From: Blasia pusilla
Lineage: Eukaryota > Marchantiophyta > Marchantiopsida > Blasiales
DNA: 64,000 nt
Assembly: GCA_050084515.1 (NCBI GenBank)
Contig: CM114275.1
Location: 13,516,001 to 13,580,000, forward strand
Direction: 5' to 3'
In this document: piece after piece, positions 1 to 10,752 of the stretch
Numbering within the stretch: position 1 is the first letter of the stretch
Layout: each line of letters starts with the position of its first letter
Position numbers and translations under genes: made by a program
The notes under the pieces: model-generated
Database searches by the model: none
Told to the model about the DNA's origin: nothing
The model's input: only the letters and a program-made list of their open reading frames with translations

Positions 1-230
1 AAACATGATTTATGAAATGTTTCAAGACTGTCAAAACTACATCTCTTTATGCAACGTGAGTAAATATTGAATGGCTCCTTCGATTGTGATTGAGATGGGT
101 TGTTGGCAGGAAATAAAGACTCTTAATCAACATTGTGTAGTCGCATTGACGTCAACTCGTTTTTATGTTCCAGATACTACCTTGGTAAATGATAGGTTTG
201 CACTAAGTTTCCTCCTTTTCTTTGCACCAG

Positions 231-2143
231 GAACAACCGTCAACTACTTTCTAGACGAGGGGTTGAATAAGGCATCGATACTATTTCCTGGAGTAGCCTG
301 CTTTCTTGTGGCTGTAGTGATTGGCTCATTCTGCCACGCTTCAAATGATGCTGACATGAGGGCAAAGTTTGACCATTCTCTCATACACACTCACAAAAAG
401 TAAGTTACGAGATTGGGATGAAATTACGATGCTGGGATGTTTGAAAGGCGAAAGGGTTCTTAAGTGATGTGCAGTCGGGTAGATATCTTTGTGTTGATAA
501 ATGTCCCGCATTGGACTGTTGAGTAAGATTCAAGTATGAGACGTTTAGATTTTACACGAATTTTTAGTAGTAAAGCATAAATAACATTGACCATAAAGAT
601 GATTTTTTTCCCAGCAGACATAATCCGGGGGAGAAAACAATTTTGTACACTGACAAGAAGTTTGCGGGAAGTAGTGGACTGCCATTACTCGGAGGCACAT
701 CATTTTCTGAAGAGTGGGGTGAGTTATCAATGTCTATATCTGCCCTTGGAGTTCGGGATTTGGAATTCTGATGATTATTGAGTTTGGAAATCTGATTCTC
801 TAACTAGCCAATAGCAGATGTGGAGTTTAGCTATAGGTTGAGGATTAGAGTGGTGCTCATGGTGGCAAACATAGAACTTATGGTTAGCTTTTAGTATTAG
901 AGGCAGATAGTGTTTCTCTGCTCCTATTCTGAGGTTGGACTACCCTCACAGGTTCAAACAGCAAGAATGATATTAAGAAAAGTACAGCAGAGAGATGGCT
1001 TCCTGTATCAGAGAAAGCTCGGGAACCAAGTTTCATGGATGAAGAGGGGACAACAGGAAGTGCAGCCTATCTTGAACACCTCGAGGATACACGATCAATA
1101 AAGGTGTGCCTACCTCATGAATCTTTAGGGAACTACTTCTTGCATCTCAGGGCTATAAATTAAGGAGTCTGTCAAGGTTGGTGAATTGTCAAAGCTAGTT
1201 TGAGTGTGTAAGGTTATGGAAGACATTTGAGAGGAGGTGTATTGAGTGGGATACCAAATTGCTAAGCTGCACTTCTGTGGGTGACAGATAGCCAGACGTT
1301 ACTGTTCAGTTGCATAATATCTCCCTCCTTACAATATCCTGTGCTACCCCAATTAGCCTTGTATTGTTGAGGTTCCTTCCCCTGGCACTTTAGAATGAAG
1401 ATTGTGCCTCAAAGTTGTAGCTCGATCTGTACTTTTGGCACCGGGACATTCTCAGGATGATGTGCTATTTTCCTCACTGGTGGTGCAGGTGAGAGGTCAC
1501 AGTGCGATTTTTGGACTGGGTATAGCATTCATCACAGGCTTCTGCTATGCTATGTTTTCACCTCTCTTCAATCTGGCAACAAATGATCAGTTTAAGCTAC
1601 TTAAGCCAGGAGTTCCACACTTGTCGGTTTATACAACGTTCTTCTACTTCTCGACAGCTTTCTTTATTGTTGCAATAACTCTGAATATCTTCTTCTTATA
1701 CCATCCGATGCTTGGAGTGCCTAAGTCCTCGATTTCTGCTTATTTGAGAGACTGGAAGGGGCGGCACTTTGCAGTGCTAGCAGGCCTGGTTTGTGGGATC
1801 GGTAATGTCTGCCAGTTCATGGGCGGTCAAGCAGCTGGATATGCTGCTGCAGATGCTGTGCAGGTACAATCCTCCATACTCTGAAGAGCAGCTGAGAGTT
1901 CATGATTTCCTTAAAAAATAGCAGAGAATGCTGGTGATGGGCATTGGGTTCACACTTCTGAGAAGTGTAATGCATCATATTACCTTGCAGGCTTTACCAC
2001 TGGTGGGAACGCTATGGGGAGTATTGTTGTTCGGAGAATATCACCGCTCCTCTCGAAAAACTTACTCGCTGCTGGGAGCAATGCTCTCGATGTTTATGTT
2101 GGCTGTCGGGACTCTCATTGCGTCATCAACTGAAAGGTGCTAG
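231..2143 (+). CDS. Ureide permease (UPS family), 3' part, five exons; 5' exons lie outside the window
   Basis: Membrane transporter that, in the known plant family, moves allantoin and related ureides, uracil and other heterocyclic nitrogen compounds across membranes. Exons that keep one open frame are 231-399, 618-718, 952-1103, 1489-1863 and 1991-2143 (TAG stop). Each intron begins GT and ends AG, and the phases agree: two bases left by exon 1 are completed by one from exon 2, one left by exon 2 by two from exon 3, and exons 4 and 5 start in phase 0. About 316 residues are visible. Family landmarks are TTVNYFLDEGLNKA then FPGVACFL in exon 1, SPLFNLATND and GGQAAGYAAADAVQ in exon 4, and LLFGEYHRSSRKTY in exon 5, with hydrophobic spans typical of a multi-pass permease. 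Exons 2 and 3 form the variable hydrophilic loop, ending in an acidic stretch (LEHLEDTRSIK). No stop or frameshift is seen, so the gene may be functional. The exon before 231 must end one base into a Gly codon and is not in the window. Confidence 0.92.
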
Positions 2144-3370
2144 CAGAGTGCGCCTCGCTTTAAAATCAAAGGAACTCTCTTTGAGCTTTCAGGAGTTCGT
2201 CTTGGATTGAAGATTCTATAAGTTCAGGTGTGGGTTTATATTATTACTCCTTATCAAAGTCGGCCATTTTTTCTACACCCTTATTGGGTGTTTGTTTGTC
2301 TCATGTTAACCACATGTAGATGAGCCATTGTGACAAGCAAATTTATTGTAAGTGGATCTTCTAAAAGTGGGAGACCAACCTTGTACAAAAGAAGTCGAGT
2401 TCCTGGGGTGAACAGGATGTCAAGGAAATGCAGATCTGTCTCTGATTGAAACATAACTTGCTCCTCCTTGTCCAGGACAGGACATAAGATTTTTTTGTCA
2501 TATGTAATGACTAAAAGTGAGACATTTTCAAGAATGTCCCATATGGATTTAGAAATGCTTACTGAAAGAGACAAATGTGTCAGAATGTTGACTTGTAGCA
2601 TACTAACTCCGAACGTTCTTAGGGTGCCATGGAAGTTCCCTATGCAAGACACCTCCACTCATGAATGTGGTGAGCAGCATGGAATTGCTTGGCGGTAGTG
2701 GTTTCCAGTAAAGCTTACAGATGAAAGCATTGAACAGATCTCAATGGAAAAACTTCCATGATTCACTGCTTGGCATGTAGGTGAGAGTTTATTTGGCATG
2801 GGCAAAGATGAATTTGAATCACTCGCATGCGAAAATCAAATTCACACTCTTAAAGTAGAAGGTGAGTGATGGTTTGGTCTCCATTTGTGTGAAAATTCAT
2901 TTGAGTGTACCATAATCGATGCCAATAGGGAATATAAGGCAATGGATGATTGTTACCAAGGCTTGCGGAAATCCCCAAGAGAGGCCCAAGTCACTTTGGA
3001 AATTCGTAATGTAGTGAATGGCATTTGCAAACCTTTGGAGAGGCAAGGAGTTTCATGTAATGTGGAAGAGGATTTCAAGCTGAAGAGTCTTGATGCTTGT
3101 TCGCAAGCCATACTCACATGTGAGAAATGATATGAGTTTCACATCCTAAAAGTATACCTTAAGAAAGAGGGTATGAACTGCCTTATGAGTTATATGTAAC
3201 TTGTATGATAGAACTATATTATTACAAGAGACATGCCTCTTGGCAACAAACACCTCACAAGTTGACACCTGTCTTGCGGGCGGCCTCTTGTAGCGACATA
3301 CGCCCTATCTAATTAGTTAATCACATATAGTTAACTTTCAGTAGACCTATCTCGTCATTCATCCGTGCAT
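2144..3370. other. 3' flank of the permease gene; no recognised gene
   Basis: The first part is probably the permease 3' UTR. A coherent minus-strand reading frame at 2281-2658 (125 residues, rich in Leu and Val) and a plus-strand one at 2885-3130 (81 residues) exist, but neither matches a family I know and neither has convincing splice context. They may be chance frames or worn repeat. No RNA gene seen. Confidence 0.4.
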
Positions 3371-3659
3371 ATGGTTGCTAAAAAATTGACAAGTCCATAT
3401 TTAGGACCGGCAAGAGTGAACAAGTCCATGGACATGGATTTAAGAGGTGGGATCCTTACTTATAGTTTATGATGGAAGGTAGGGCGAGTGGGGCAATAAG
3501 GGAGGAAGGAGTGGAAATGGAGGGGAGGAAGAAAAAGGAGAGTAGGAAATAAGAAGACAAGTGGGGGAATGAGAAAGAAGGGAAAGATGGGGTCCACATG
3601 GACAAGTCCTTTCATAAGACAGATGTAAATCCACGGACTTTGTCCACATGCAACCTTGC
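3371..3659. mobile_element. hAT-like MITE, copy 1
   Basis: Non-coding element of about 289 bp with ends reading ATGGTTGCTA... and ...CACATGCAACCTTGC, giving an imperfect terminal inverted repeat of the form GGTTGCA(n)TGGACAAG. The flanks CCGTGCAT (3363-3370) and CTGTGCAT (3660-3667) agree at 7 of 8 bases, the target duplication length expected of hAT transposons. The interior shares a segment around a 'GATGGAAGGTAGGG' stretch with the copies at 11291, 21853 and 32774. No transposase is encoded, so it would need one supplied in trans. Confidence 0.65.
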
Positions 3660-4681
3660 CTGTGCATGGGAGACACATCATCTAGCAATAATAAAGTGCA
3701 ATTCTTCACACTTCAATGTTTAGAAGTCCATGCTTTGAATATTGTTATGTATGTGTGAAGATGGACTATTGCATAATTGTTACAATAGAATAAGCACACA
3801 AAAGAGCCCAAATTTGCTGCACTTTGCATGAAGTAGAAATGTGACATGAAGGACTTTGCCCACAATCCAACGTCTAGAGTCATGGTCTGGACCTTGCTAA
3901 ACACACTAAAAGTCATAATAAACATGACTTTTGTAGATGATTGGTACATATATCAACAACACTGTCAAGTGGTAGGATTTTCTTGATTCACATTTACATC
4001 TAGAGATCACGTTTCTCACTCTTGTCTCACTCGTTTGATTATCTTGTATTTCCTTACAATTTTCTTACCATGGCGTAGCCTCTATGATTGCAGGGCTAGT
4101 ACAAAAACTACTCAATATGCCCAGTCTATCTCAAATATTGAATGGAATGGAATGGAATGCTTAATTGTCACTTATTTGGAACTAGGAAACATCCAACAAT
4201 GTTAAATATGATGAGATCGACTTTGAGTTTCTTGGAAAAGAGACATGGTAGCCCTATTAATGGCAAACAATTCTTTTGGCAATGAAGTTTGAGATATGAG
4301 GAGCATAAATTTCTGAAGTTTGATTTGAATTTCAAATATCACATCTAAACATAGACCATTGAACACCACTCCTACAACTTTGAATCACCTTAATTGAGAC
4401 AAAGGAGGTGCTTGTCTTCCTTGGAACTCTCGAAGCTAGCATATATGTAACAATTTGTTAAATGCATCTCTTAAAGCGATCTCAACTCTTCTAAAAAACA
4501 TACACCTTGGATATTGATTTTTTTGTCAATACATGGAGTGTATTCATTGTAAGTGCTAGCCACAAAATTATTCATGAAAAGAGCTAGAAGTATTAATGCC
4601 GAGAAAGGATTTGGAAATCTTATGCGAAGGGGGTCTTATGAAGGATATACCTTATATTCATTCTATGTCTTAAGTTGTAGA
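3660..4681. other. No gene recognised
   Basis: AT-rich intergenic sequence between the first MITE and the 3' end of the interrupted non-LTR element. A short GGAAT run (TGGAATGGAATGGAATG) lies at about 4141-4158. The last 100 bases may be weakly related to the linker before the gypsy integrase (compare 18740-18890), but the similarity is too low to claim. Confidence 0.35.
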
Positions 4682-5066
4682 ATCCACTTTATTATAAAAC
4701 AAACCTCAAAAGAGGACAAAGAAAGACAATAACATCCCAAGAAGGGAAGAAGTCAAGAAGTGTAAAATGGAATGCAAGAAGAAAATGGCAGCAAGCCAAC
4801 GCAAAAACCCAACTCAACAGGCCGTCACATCTCAGTAGCCGATAGGCCGAGATCAATCGTGGATAGGGCGTAGGAGCCAGCGGACTATCTTGAGTGTAAC
4901 TTTTTCCCACGGTGTCGAATGAGGTTGAGGATAGGTCTATTATGTTAGGAACGTCGTTTCTCACAACTTTCCTGTTGAGGTCTTTCACAGCCGGTGACTT
5001 CTTGACGAGGTTGCCCGCCCCTGGTAACCCGTGCGCGCACGTTACTAAGGGGATGGCTATTTTTAG

Positions 5067-5132
5067 GGGAAGAGCCTTTTGGCTCTTCCCAACCCTATAT
5101 AAGAGAGGAAGATGGCTTTCCTAAGCCATCTT
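5067..5132 (+). promoter_or_regulatory. TATA box between two perfect hairpins in the A repeat
   Basis: A TATATAAG box at 5096-5103 is preceded by a perfect 10-bp stem with a TTTT loop (GGGAAGAGCC at 5067-5076, GGCTCTTCCC at 5081-5090) and followed by another perfect 10-bp stem with a TCCT loop (AAGATGGCTT at 5109-5118, AAGCCATCTT at 5123-5132). Worn versions lie at about 21745-21805, 24985-25045 and 31970-32035 in the other A repeats. This is very likely the element promoter; the second hairpin would fall near the transcription start. Confidence 0.6.
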
Positions 5133-5365
5133 TCTCATGTTGGGCCATTGGAGCACCTCTCTTGTATGTGTGTGAGATAGGACTAGGGTTCTAGCGTCCG
5201 GATTCCTTGATAGCATAGGGTGGACAAGGCTGGATATGCCGATGTAGATTGAGGAGTGAAATTTTAGGCCGGGTGTGCCGTTTTTACTACTCTTTATTTT
5301 TGTTGTGTGATCTACATGTATGAGTTGATTTTTTTACATATGTGGATCGACCCGTGTGTGGGGAA

Positions 5366-5787
5366 TGTGAGAAAACAGAAAGTGACGAAATCACTGAAAT
5401 CTTTATAAAACTTAGAGATACAAAGTGGCCTAGTCCGTCCGTGCGCTCACAGAAGAGCTTCGATGGAACTTGAACATGGAGATAACTCGACATACGAGAA
5501 TGCGCTACCGCTGCGACTCCCGACTATTTGACTACTCGGGTAAACTAGGGTTTTTACCTCTTTTTCTTCGTTTCTACTAATAGAAATAATATTGCATCAG
5601 GATGCGGGGCACCCTGATGCAATATAGGGTTAGATAAACCTAGTAACGCTACTCCTAAAACCACCTACGTCATATTACTATGACTCCTTCGACGTCTAAG
5701 TCGGAACCATCAATCTAGGCTTCTCTTCATTCAAGGGGGCCGATCAGATTAATGGTGCTTAGAGAAGTGGATGTTGAGAATCCAACA
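5366..5787 (-). repeat. Copia 3' LTR
   Basis: Matches 9910-10360 over almost its whole length. It contains a perfect 13-bp stem (ATATTGCATCAGG at 5589-5601 pairing with 5613-5625). The other LTR has a different pair of hairpins at the same place. Confidence 0.93.
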
Positions 5788-5852
5788 TCCCCCCTCAATA
5801 TCCACTCTCATGTGGACTACTGTCTTGGACCTATGCCAAGATCCTTTTGATG

Positions 5853-8800
5853 TCAGTGCGGTTGATCTCCGCTCAAAGCTTTCGTAAAGATGTCTGCACG
5901 ATTATCCTCTGTTGGACAATAGACTAACTTCAAAACCCCTCTCTTGATCAATTGACCAACAAAGTGATACTGGATCTCTATGTGCTTCGTACAAGCATGA
6001 AACACAAGATTATGTGCTATGGCAATGCAACTCTGATTGTCACACCACATTACAGTAGCATTTTCTGGTGCTTCTCCTATGTCCTCCAATATCCATCTCA
6101 ACCATACTGCTTCACAAGAAGCATAACAAGCCGCCTTTTACGCGGCCTCGGTAGAAGAAAGAGCCATTGTAGGTTGCTTCTTGCAGACCCATGACACCAC
6201 ACCTGATCCTACCAAGAAGCAATTAGCCGAAACTGATCTTCGAGAATCTGAATCTCTTGCCCAATCCGAGTCACAAAAACCAGTCATTTCCGTCCTTGCT
6301 CCATAGATGATGTCGTACTCGATAGTGCCTTTGATATACTTCAACACACGCATCCTTGCCTTCCAATGGTTCTCACGAGGCTTAGTTGAGAACCTACTCA
6401 ACACTCCCATAGCGAAGCTAATGTCTGGTCTAGTGTTACACAAAAATATCAAACTGCCTACAAGCTTTCTGTACAACTTTTCATCTACCAATGGTGAAAC
6501 ATCCTCCATCGAGAGTTTCAACTCTACCTCCATTGGCAAGACCACTGCCTTACACTCGGTCATCCCAAATGCCTTCAAGATTTCTCTAGCGTACTTTTGC
6601 TGAGAGAGAAAAATAGAATCTGACTGTTGCCAAATTTCCAGCCTTATAAAGTAGTGCATGAGACCTAAATCTGACATTTCAAACTCAGATTTCAACACTC
6701 CCTTCATTTCCTCTATTTTCTTACTGTGGTCTCTTGTGATGATAAGATCATCCACATATAGGACTATCAACATATACATCCCATCTTCACAAAACACATA
6801 CAAATTTTCTTCTGACGAACTCTTGATGAGACCCTTCTCTCGAAAGAATGTATCTATTCGTTGATACCATACCCTTGGGGCTTGCTTCCAGCCATACAAT
6901 GTTCGATGAAGTAAACAAACTTTCTCTTCTGATCCGAGTGTCTCAAAACCTGGTGGTTGAGAAACATATACCTCCTCCTTGAGACTCCCGTTCAGAAAGG
7001 CAGACTTCACATCGTATTGGTATACAGGCCAATGTCTCGTTCCTGCAACCGCTAGAACAATTCGAATGGTTGTCATCCTTGCAGTAGGAGCAAAAGTCTC
7101 ATAGTAGTCAAAACCTTCAATTTGTGAGCATCCTTGTGCAACCAACCTCGCTTTGAATTTATCCAATGTACCGTCCGACTTGTACTTGGTCTTGTACACC
7201 CACTTGGTGCGTATTATCTTCCTGTCCTTTGGCTTTTCAACCAAAGTCCAAGTTTTATTTCTCTGAATAGCGTCCATATCCATCTGCATGGCCTCTCTCC
7301 ATTGAGGATGAGCAAGGGCCTCATCCAAGCATGATGGCTCTTCCACCTTCAAGACCTCTGTAATCAAGGCCATGTTGACGAGATGTGCGGAAGCTCTATT
7401 CTGCTCCTCTAGTCTCTTGGATCTCCTTGGATGTGTAACAACTTCATCAGTTGCTGGTGGATCCTTACCATCCAAGAGCTGCTTTATCCACTTAGGGTAT
7501 GACGACCGTAGTGGAAGAGCAGGTTGCTCTTTGTAATCATCACCAAATTCTTCTTCTTGATGATCTGGTGTAAACATTGGTGGTGTGCTCTGGTGGGTTA
7601 TCTCTTCGTTTGATGATAATGTGGACAGACCACCGATATCCGCCACTTGACGAGGCTCTTCCTAGAACACCACATCACGACTCACAAGCATCTTCTTTTC
7701 CTCAGGACACCAGAGGTGATAAGCTTTAGACTCATCGCTGTATCCCATAAAGATGCACTTTCTGCTCTTGGATTCCAGCTTAGTCCTAGATGCTTCAAGA
7801 ATATGTACAAAACACTCACTATCAAAAGTCCTGAAATGTTGGACTGATGGTACCTTACTTGAGTATGATTGATGAGGAGTCATGCCTTGCACTGACTTGG
7901 TAGCACTTCTATTTAGAATGTATACGGCAGTATTAACAGCTTCAACCCAAAATCCTTCTGTCAAACCTTTTGCTTTCATCATACATCTTGCCATCTCCAC
8001 CACTGTGCGGTTTCGACGCTCAACAACTCCATTTTGTTGTGGTGTATGTGCCATGGTTAACTGTCGCTTGATTCCATGCTCCTCCAAATATTTGTTGAAT
8101 TCTGTTGATAAGAATTCTCCTCCTCGATCGGTGCAAAGCTTTTGTACCTTCTTTCCTGTCTTATTCTAAACCAGCTTGTGCCATACTTTAAATTTTCCAA
8201 AAGTACTTGCCTTATCACGAAGGAAATACACCCATATCTTCCTACTATAATCGTCGACAACTAAAAAGAAGTAGGAAGAACCACCTAATGCCACTGTTCT
8301 CATTTTACCACAGAGGTTAGCATGTATCAACTCTAGAGGAGCCTTTGCTCTATTGCTAGACTCTTGTGGAAATGGTTGTCGGTGTTGCTTGCCCATCATA
8401 CAAGCTTCACAAGTATCTGACACTCCAAAAATTATTGGTAAATCAGCAACCATGCCAGATTTGTGCATCTGACTTAGTAAGGGAAAGCTTAGGTGACCAA
8501 ATCTTTCATGCCACAACTTACTACTTCTAAGATCTGTACCTACACTTGTCGTGAAAGCATACAACTCGTAGATATTTCCACGTCGTATACCTTCACCCAC
8601 TACTTTCCCATTGGCATCCTTAATGATTGCTCCAGTTTTCTTGAAACGAACTTCTAGGTCACGATCACATAATACTGCCATTGAAATCAAATTTCGCTTC
8701 AACTCTGGTAAGTACAATACATCAATTAACTTCTTTTCATCTCCTTTTTGTGAGACTAAAGAAATTTTTCCTTTCCCTTCTACAGGGCACTTTGCATTAT

Positions 8801-9140
8801 TCCCAACAGTAACAACGATGGGCTCATGTAGAGGCTATAAGGAGCTATACCAATCCTTATGATTGGTCATATGCCTAGATGCTCCACTATCGAGCACCCA
8901 TGCATCTTCACTCTTTGACTTAGTGGAATGTTCTGCCTGTGTGCAAAACTCTTCTATTGCTACCCAAGCATCTACTTCATGTTCTCCTAGTTCTACGGAA
9001 TTTCCAGACTCCTTCTTAGGTCTTAAACAACCATTCTTCTCATCCTGACTCCTCTTTCTACAATCTTTGATAAGATGACCTATCTTACCACAATAAAAGC
9101 ATTTGAAGGCTTTTCTTGGAAATTTCTTCTTGACATTTGA
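5853..9140 (-). pseudogene. Copia pol remnant: zinc knuckle, protease, integrase, reverse transcriptase, RNase H
   Basis: In order on the minus strand: a CCHC knuckle (CFYCGKIGHLIKDC) near 9080; protease with DSGASRHMT near 8900; the GAG-pre-integrase zinc site (LWHERFGHLS ... CEACMMGKQH) and integrase core in 8717-7662; reverse transcriptase with YVDDLI in 7646-6138; RNase H with DNQSCIAIAHN and the closing DIFTKAL in 6137-5853. The frame is broken by in-frame stops near 8838 (protease), 8167 (mid-integrase), 7660 and 6137 (after the RNase H motif SSTEAA). The first integrase acidic residue is lost: the usual D in the 'D-LCG-M' motif is N here (HANLCGKM). The second (TDRGGEF) and the Glu (NGVVERRNRT) remain. 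The element cannot move by itself. Confidence 0.92.
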
Positions 9141-9249
9141 ACTGTAATTCTGATTTCTACCTCTCTATACGTTGGCAGTAAATGCTGCATCACATTCCTC
9201 TCTTGCTTTGAAGCGCATTTCCTCTTCTACCAACATTGCACTAAATTGT

Positions 9250-9837
9250 TCAAAAGTAAGCGGCGTGGGTCTTACTTGAGTATTGATCTGATGACAAACT
9301 GTCATACCTTGGAGGGAAAATCCTTATGCACCGACGTGCCAAATCTTCGCTAGACTTTGAAATTCCTACGGACGCTATATGATCTTGAAGATTCTTGATC
9401 CTTGTCAAAAATTGCTCCGCGCTTTCTCCTTCTGAAAATTTCTCGGACGTAAGCTGATTCTCTAGATTTTGAATCCGAGTCTCATTCCTCGTTTCATATT
9501 GATTCTTCAAAATGTTCCACGCCTCAACAGTAGTGGTTGTATGTTGAATGAGAGTCATGACAGAATCACTTACATTCGTGACAATCGCATATAGAGCATC
9601 AACATTTCTACATCTCCATGCCAACAATACAACACGATCGATATCCCTAGATGAAGATGAACATGCAGAACTCAAACTAGCTTGTGGATTTGAATCGACC
9701 CCTGTGGCCGTTTCCCAGATCTCAAATGATTCGAGGACAGTTCTCATTTTGAACTTCCACAACGCATAGTTAGACCCATCTAACTTCCCTTCACCCAGCG
9801 GGGGAGGGCGAGCACGAACTGACGAAGAAGTAGCCAT
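9250..9837 (-). pseudogene. Copia gag remnant
   Basis: Opens with ATG 70 bp inside the primer site and runs 195 residues. LDGSNYALWKFKMRTVLES is the usual copia gag start, followed by EAWNILKNQYETRN and the ESAEQFLTRIKNLQDHI helix region. A frameshift near 9290 separates it from the FEQF-like segment and the zinc knuckle downstream. The product would package element RNA into cytoplasmic particles. Confidence 0.88.
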
Positions 9838-9909
9838 ATCTAAAGATTTTGTGCAAACACACTAGATCGCCAAATACAAAATTCTGGAAAACCTATTGCT
9901 CTGATACCA

Positions 9910-10360
9910 TGTGAGAAAACAGAAAGTGACAAAATCACTGAAATCTTTACAAAACTTAGAGATACAAAGTGGCCTAGTCCGTCCGTGCGCTCACAGAAGA
10001 GCTTCGATGGAACCTAAACATGGAGATAACTCAACATCAAGAATGCGCTTCCGCTGCGGCTCCTGACTATTTGACTACTCGGGAAAACTAGGATTTTTAC
10101 CTATTTTTCTTTGTTTCTATTAATAGAAACATTTTTCCGGGGGTTGCACCCCCGGACCTCTTCGACGTATCAGGGTGCTCCGCACCCTGATGCAATATAG
10201 GGTTAGATAAACCTAGTAACGCTACTCCTAAAACCACCTACGTCATATTACTATGACTCCTTCGACGTCTAAGTCGGAACCATCAATCTAGGCTTCTCCT
10301 CATACAAGGGGGACGATCAGATTAATGGTGCTTAGAGAAGTGGATGTTGAGAATCCAACA
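9910..10360 (-). repeat. Copia 5' LTR
   Basis: Partner of 5366-5787, about 29 bp longer. The extra length is a replaced segment holding two perfect hairpins: CCGGGGGT/ACCCCCGG (10137-10144 and 10148-10155) and ATCAGGGTGC/GCACCCTGAT (10169-10178 and 10182-10191). Confidence 0.93.
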
Positions 10361-10752
10361 GGGAAGATTTGTGTTGTGTGGTGTAGATGTGACTAGCAAT
10401 GCATGTTGTGTAGCGATTATATGCGCACGACAAAGCTCATGATTAATAATTTGAAATAAACTTGACAAGAATAATAGTGGTTGGTGAGATGTGAATGAAT
10501 GAAGAAGTGAGTGATTCCCAACCACTTTTGCTTGACGTATCAACGCCAAATTTTATGCATGTTGTAAAACCATCGAGATGCATTGTCGAAAATAACCAAA
10601 TAATTAGTGATTCAGAGAGAGGACTATGATAAGGGGTAAGGTAATGATTTTCAAGGAATAGGTTAGCACATGTTTTCAAGAAAGTATCAAAAGAAACATG
10701 TAAGTGCCCAAATACTTCCACTACAAAAAGAATAAATCCATCGATCGTATGG

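Larger units (their letters stand above)
5366..10360 (-). mobile_element. Complete Ty1/copia LTR retrotransposon
   Basis: Two direct repeats bound it: 5366-5787 (422 bp, the 3' LTR) and 9910-10360 (451 bp, the 5' LTR). Read on the minus strand, both begin TGTTGGATTC and end TTTTCTCACA. A perfect 5-bp target duplication, GGGAA, flanks it (5361-5365 and 10361-10365). Directly inside the 5' LTR the minus strand reads TGGTATCAGAGCAATAGG, the usual primer site for initiator Met-tRNA, at about 9892-9909. A purine tract GAGGGGGGA lies against the 3' LTR at 5788-5796. By eye the LTRs differ by roughly 5% plus one replaced segment, so the insertion is not very recent. It sits inside the terminal repeat of another retroelement. 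Confidence 0.95.
4823..10432. repeat. Solo A-B terminal repeat of the G2-type gypsy family, split by the copia element
   Basis: Without the copia element (5366-10360 plus one target copy) this is about 610 bp and matches, end to end, the A2-B2 repeat of G2 at 31737-32333. It starts CGTCACATCT (TG mutated to CG) and ends GCGCACGACA. The flanks are AGGC (4819-4822) and AAGC (10433-10436). The empty site in the second copy of the host non-LTR element reads GAGC (55918-55921), so a 4-bp target duplication is well supported. No internal region remains, so this is a recombination product of a longer element. Confidence 0.82.

Noticed and set aside
71-230. Extension of the permease coding region upstream to the ATG at 71
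   Set aside because: The text before 231 does not resemble the family and position 230 ends a good splice acceptor (TTTGCACCAG), so 71-230 is taken as intron.
2281-2658. Minus-strand 125-codon open frame downstream of the permease
   Set aside because: No recognisable family, no splice or start context, and overlaps the likely 3' flank of the permease gene.
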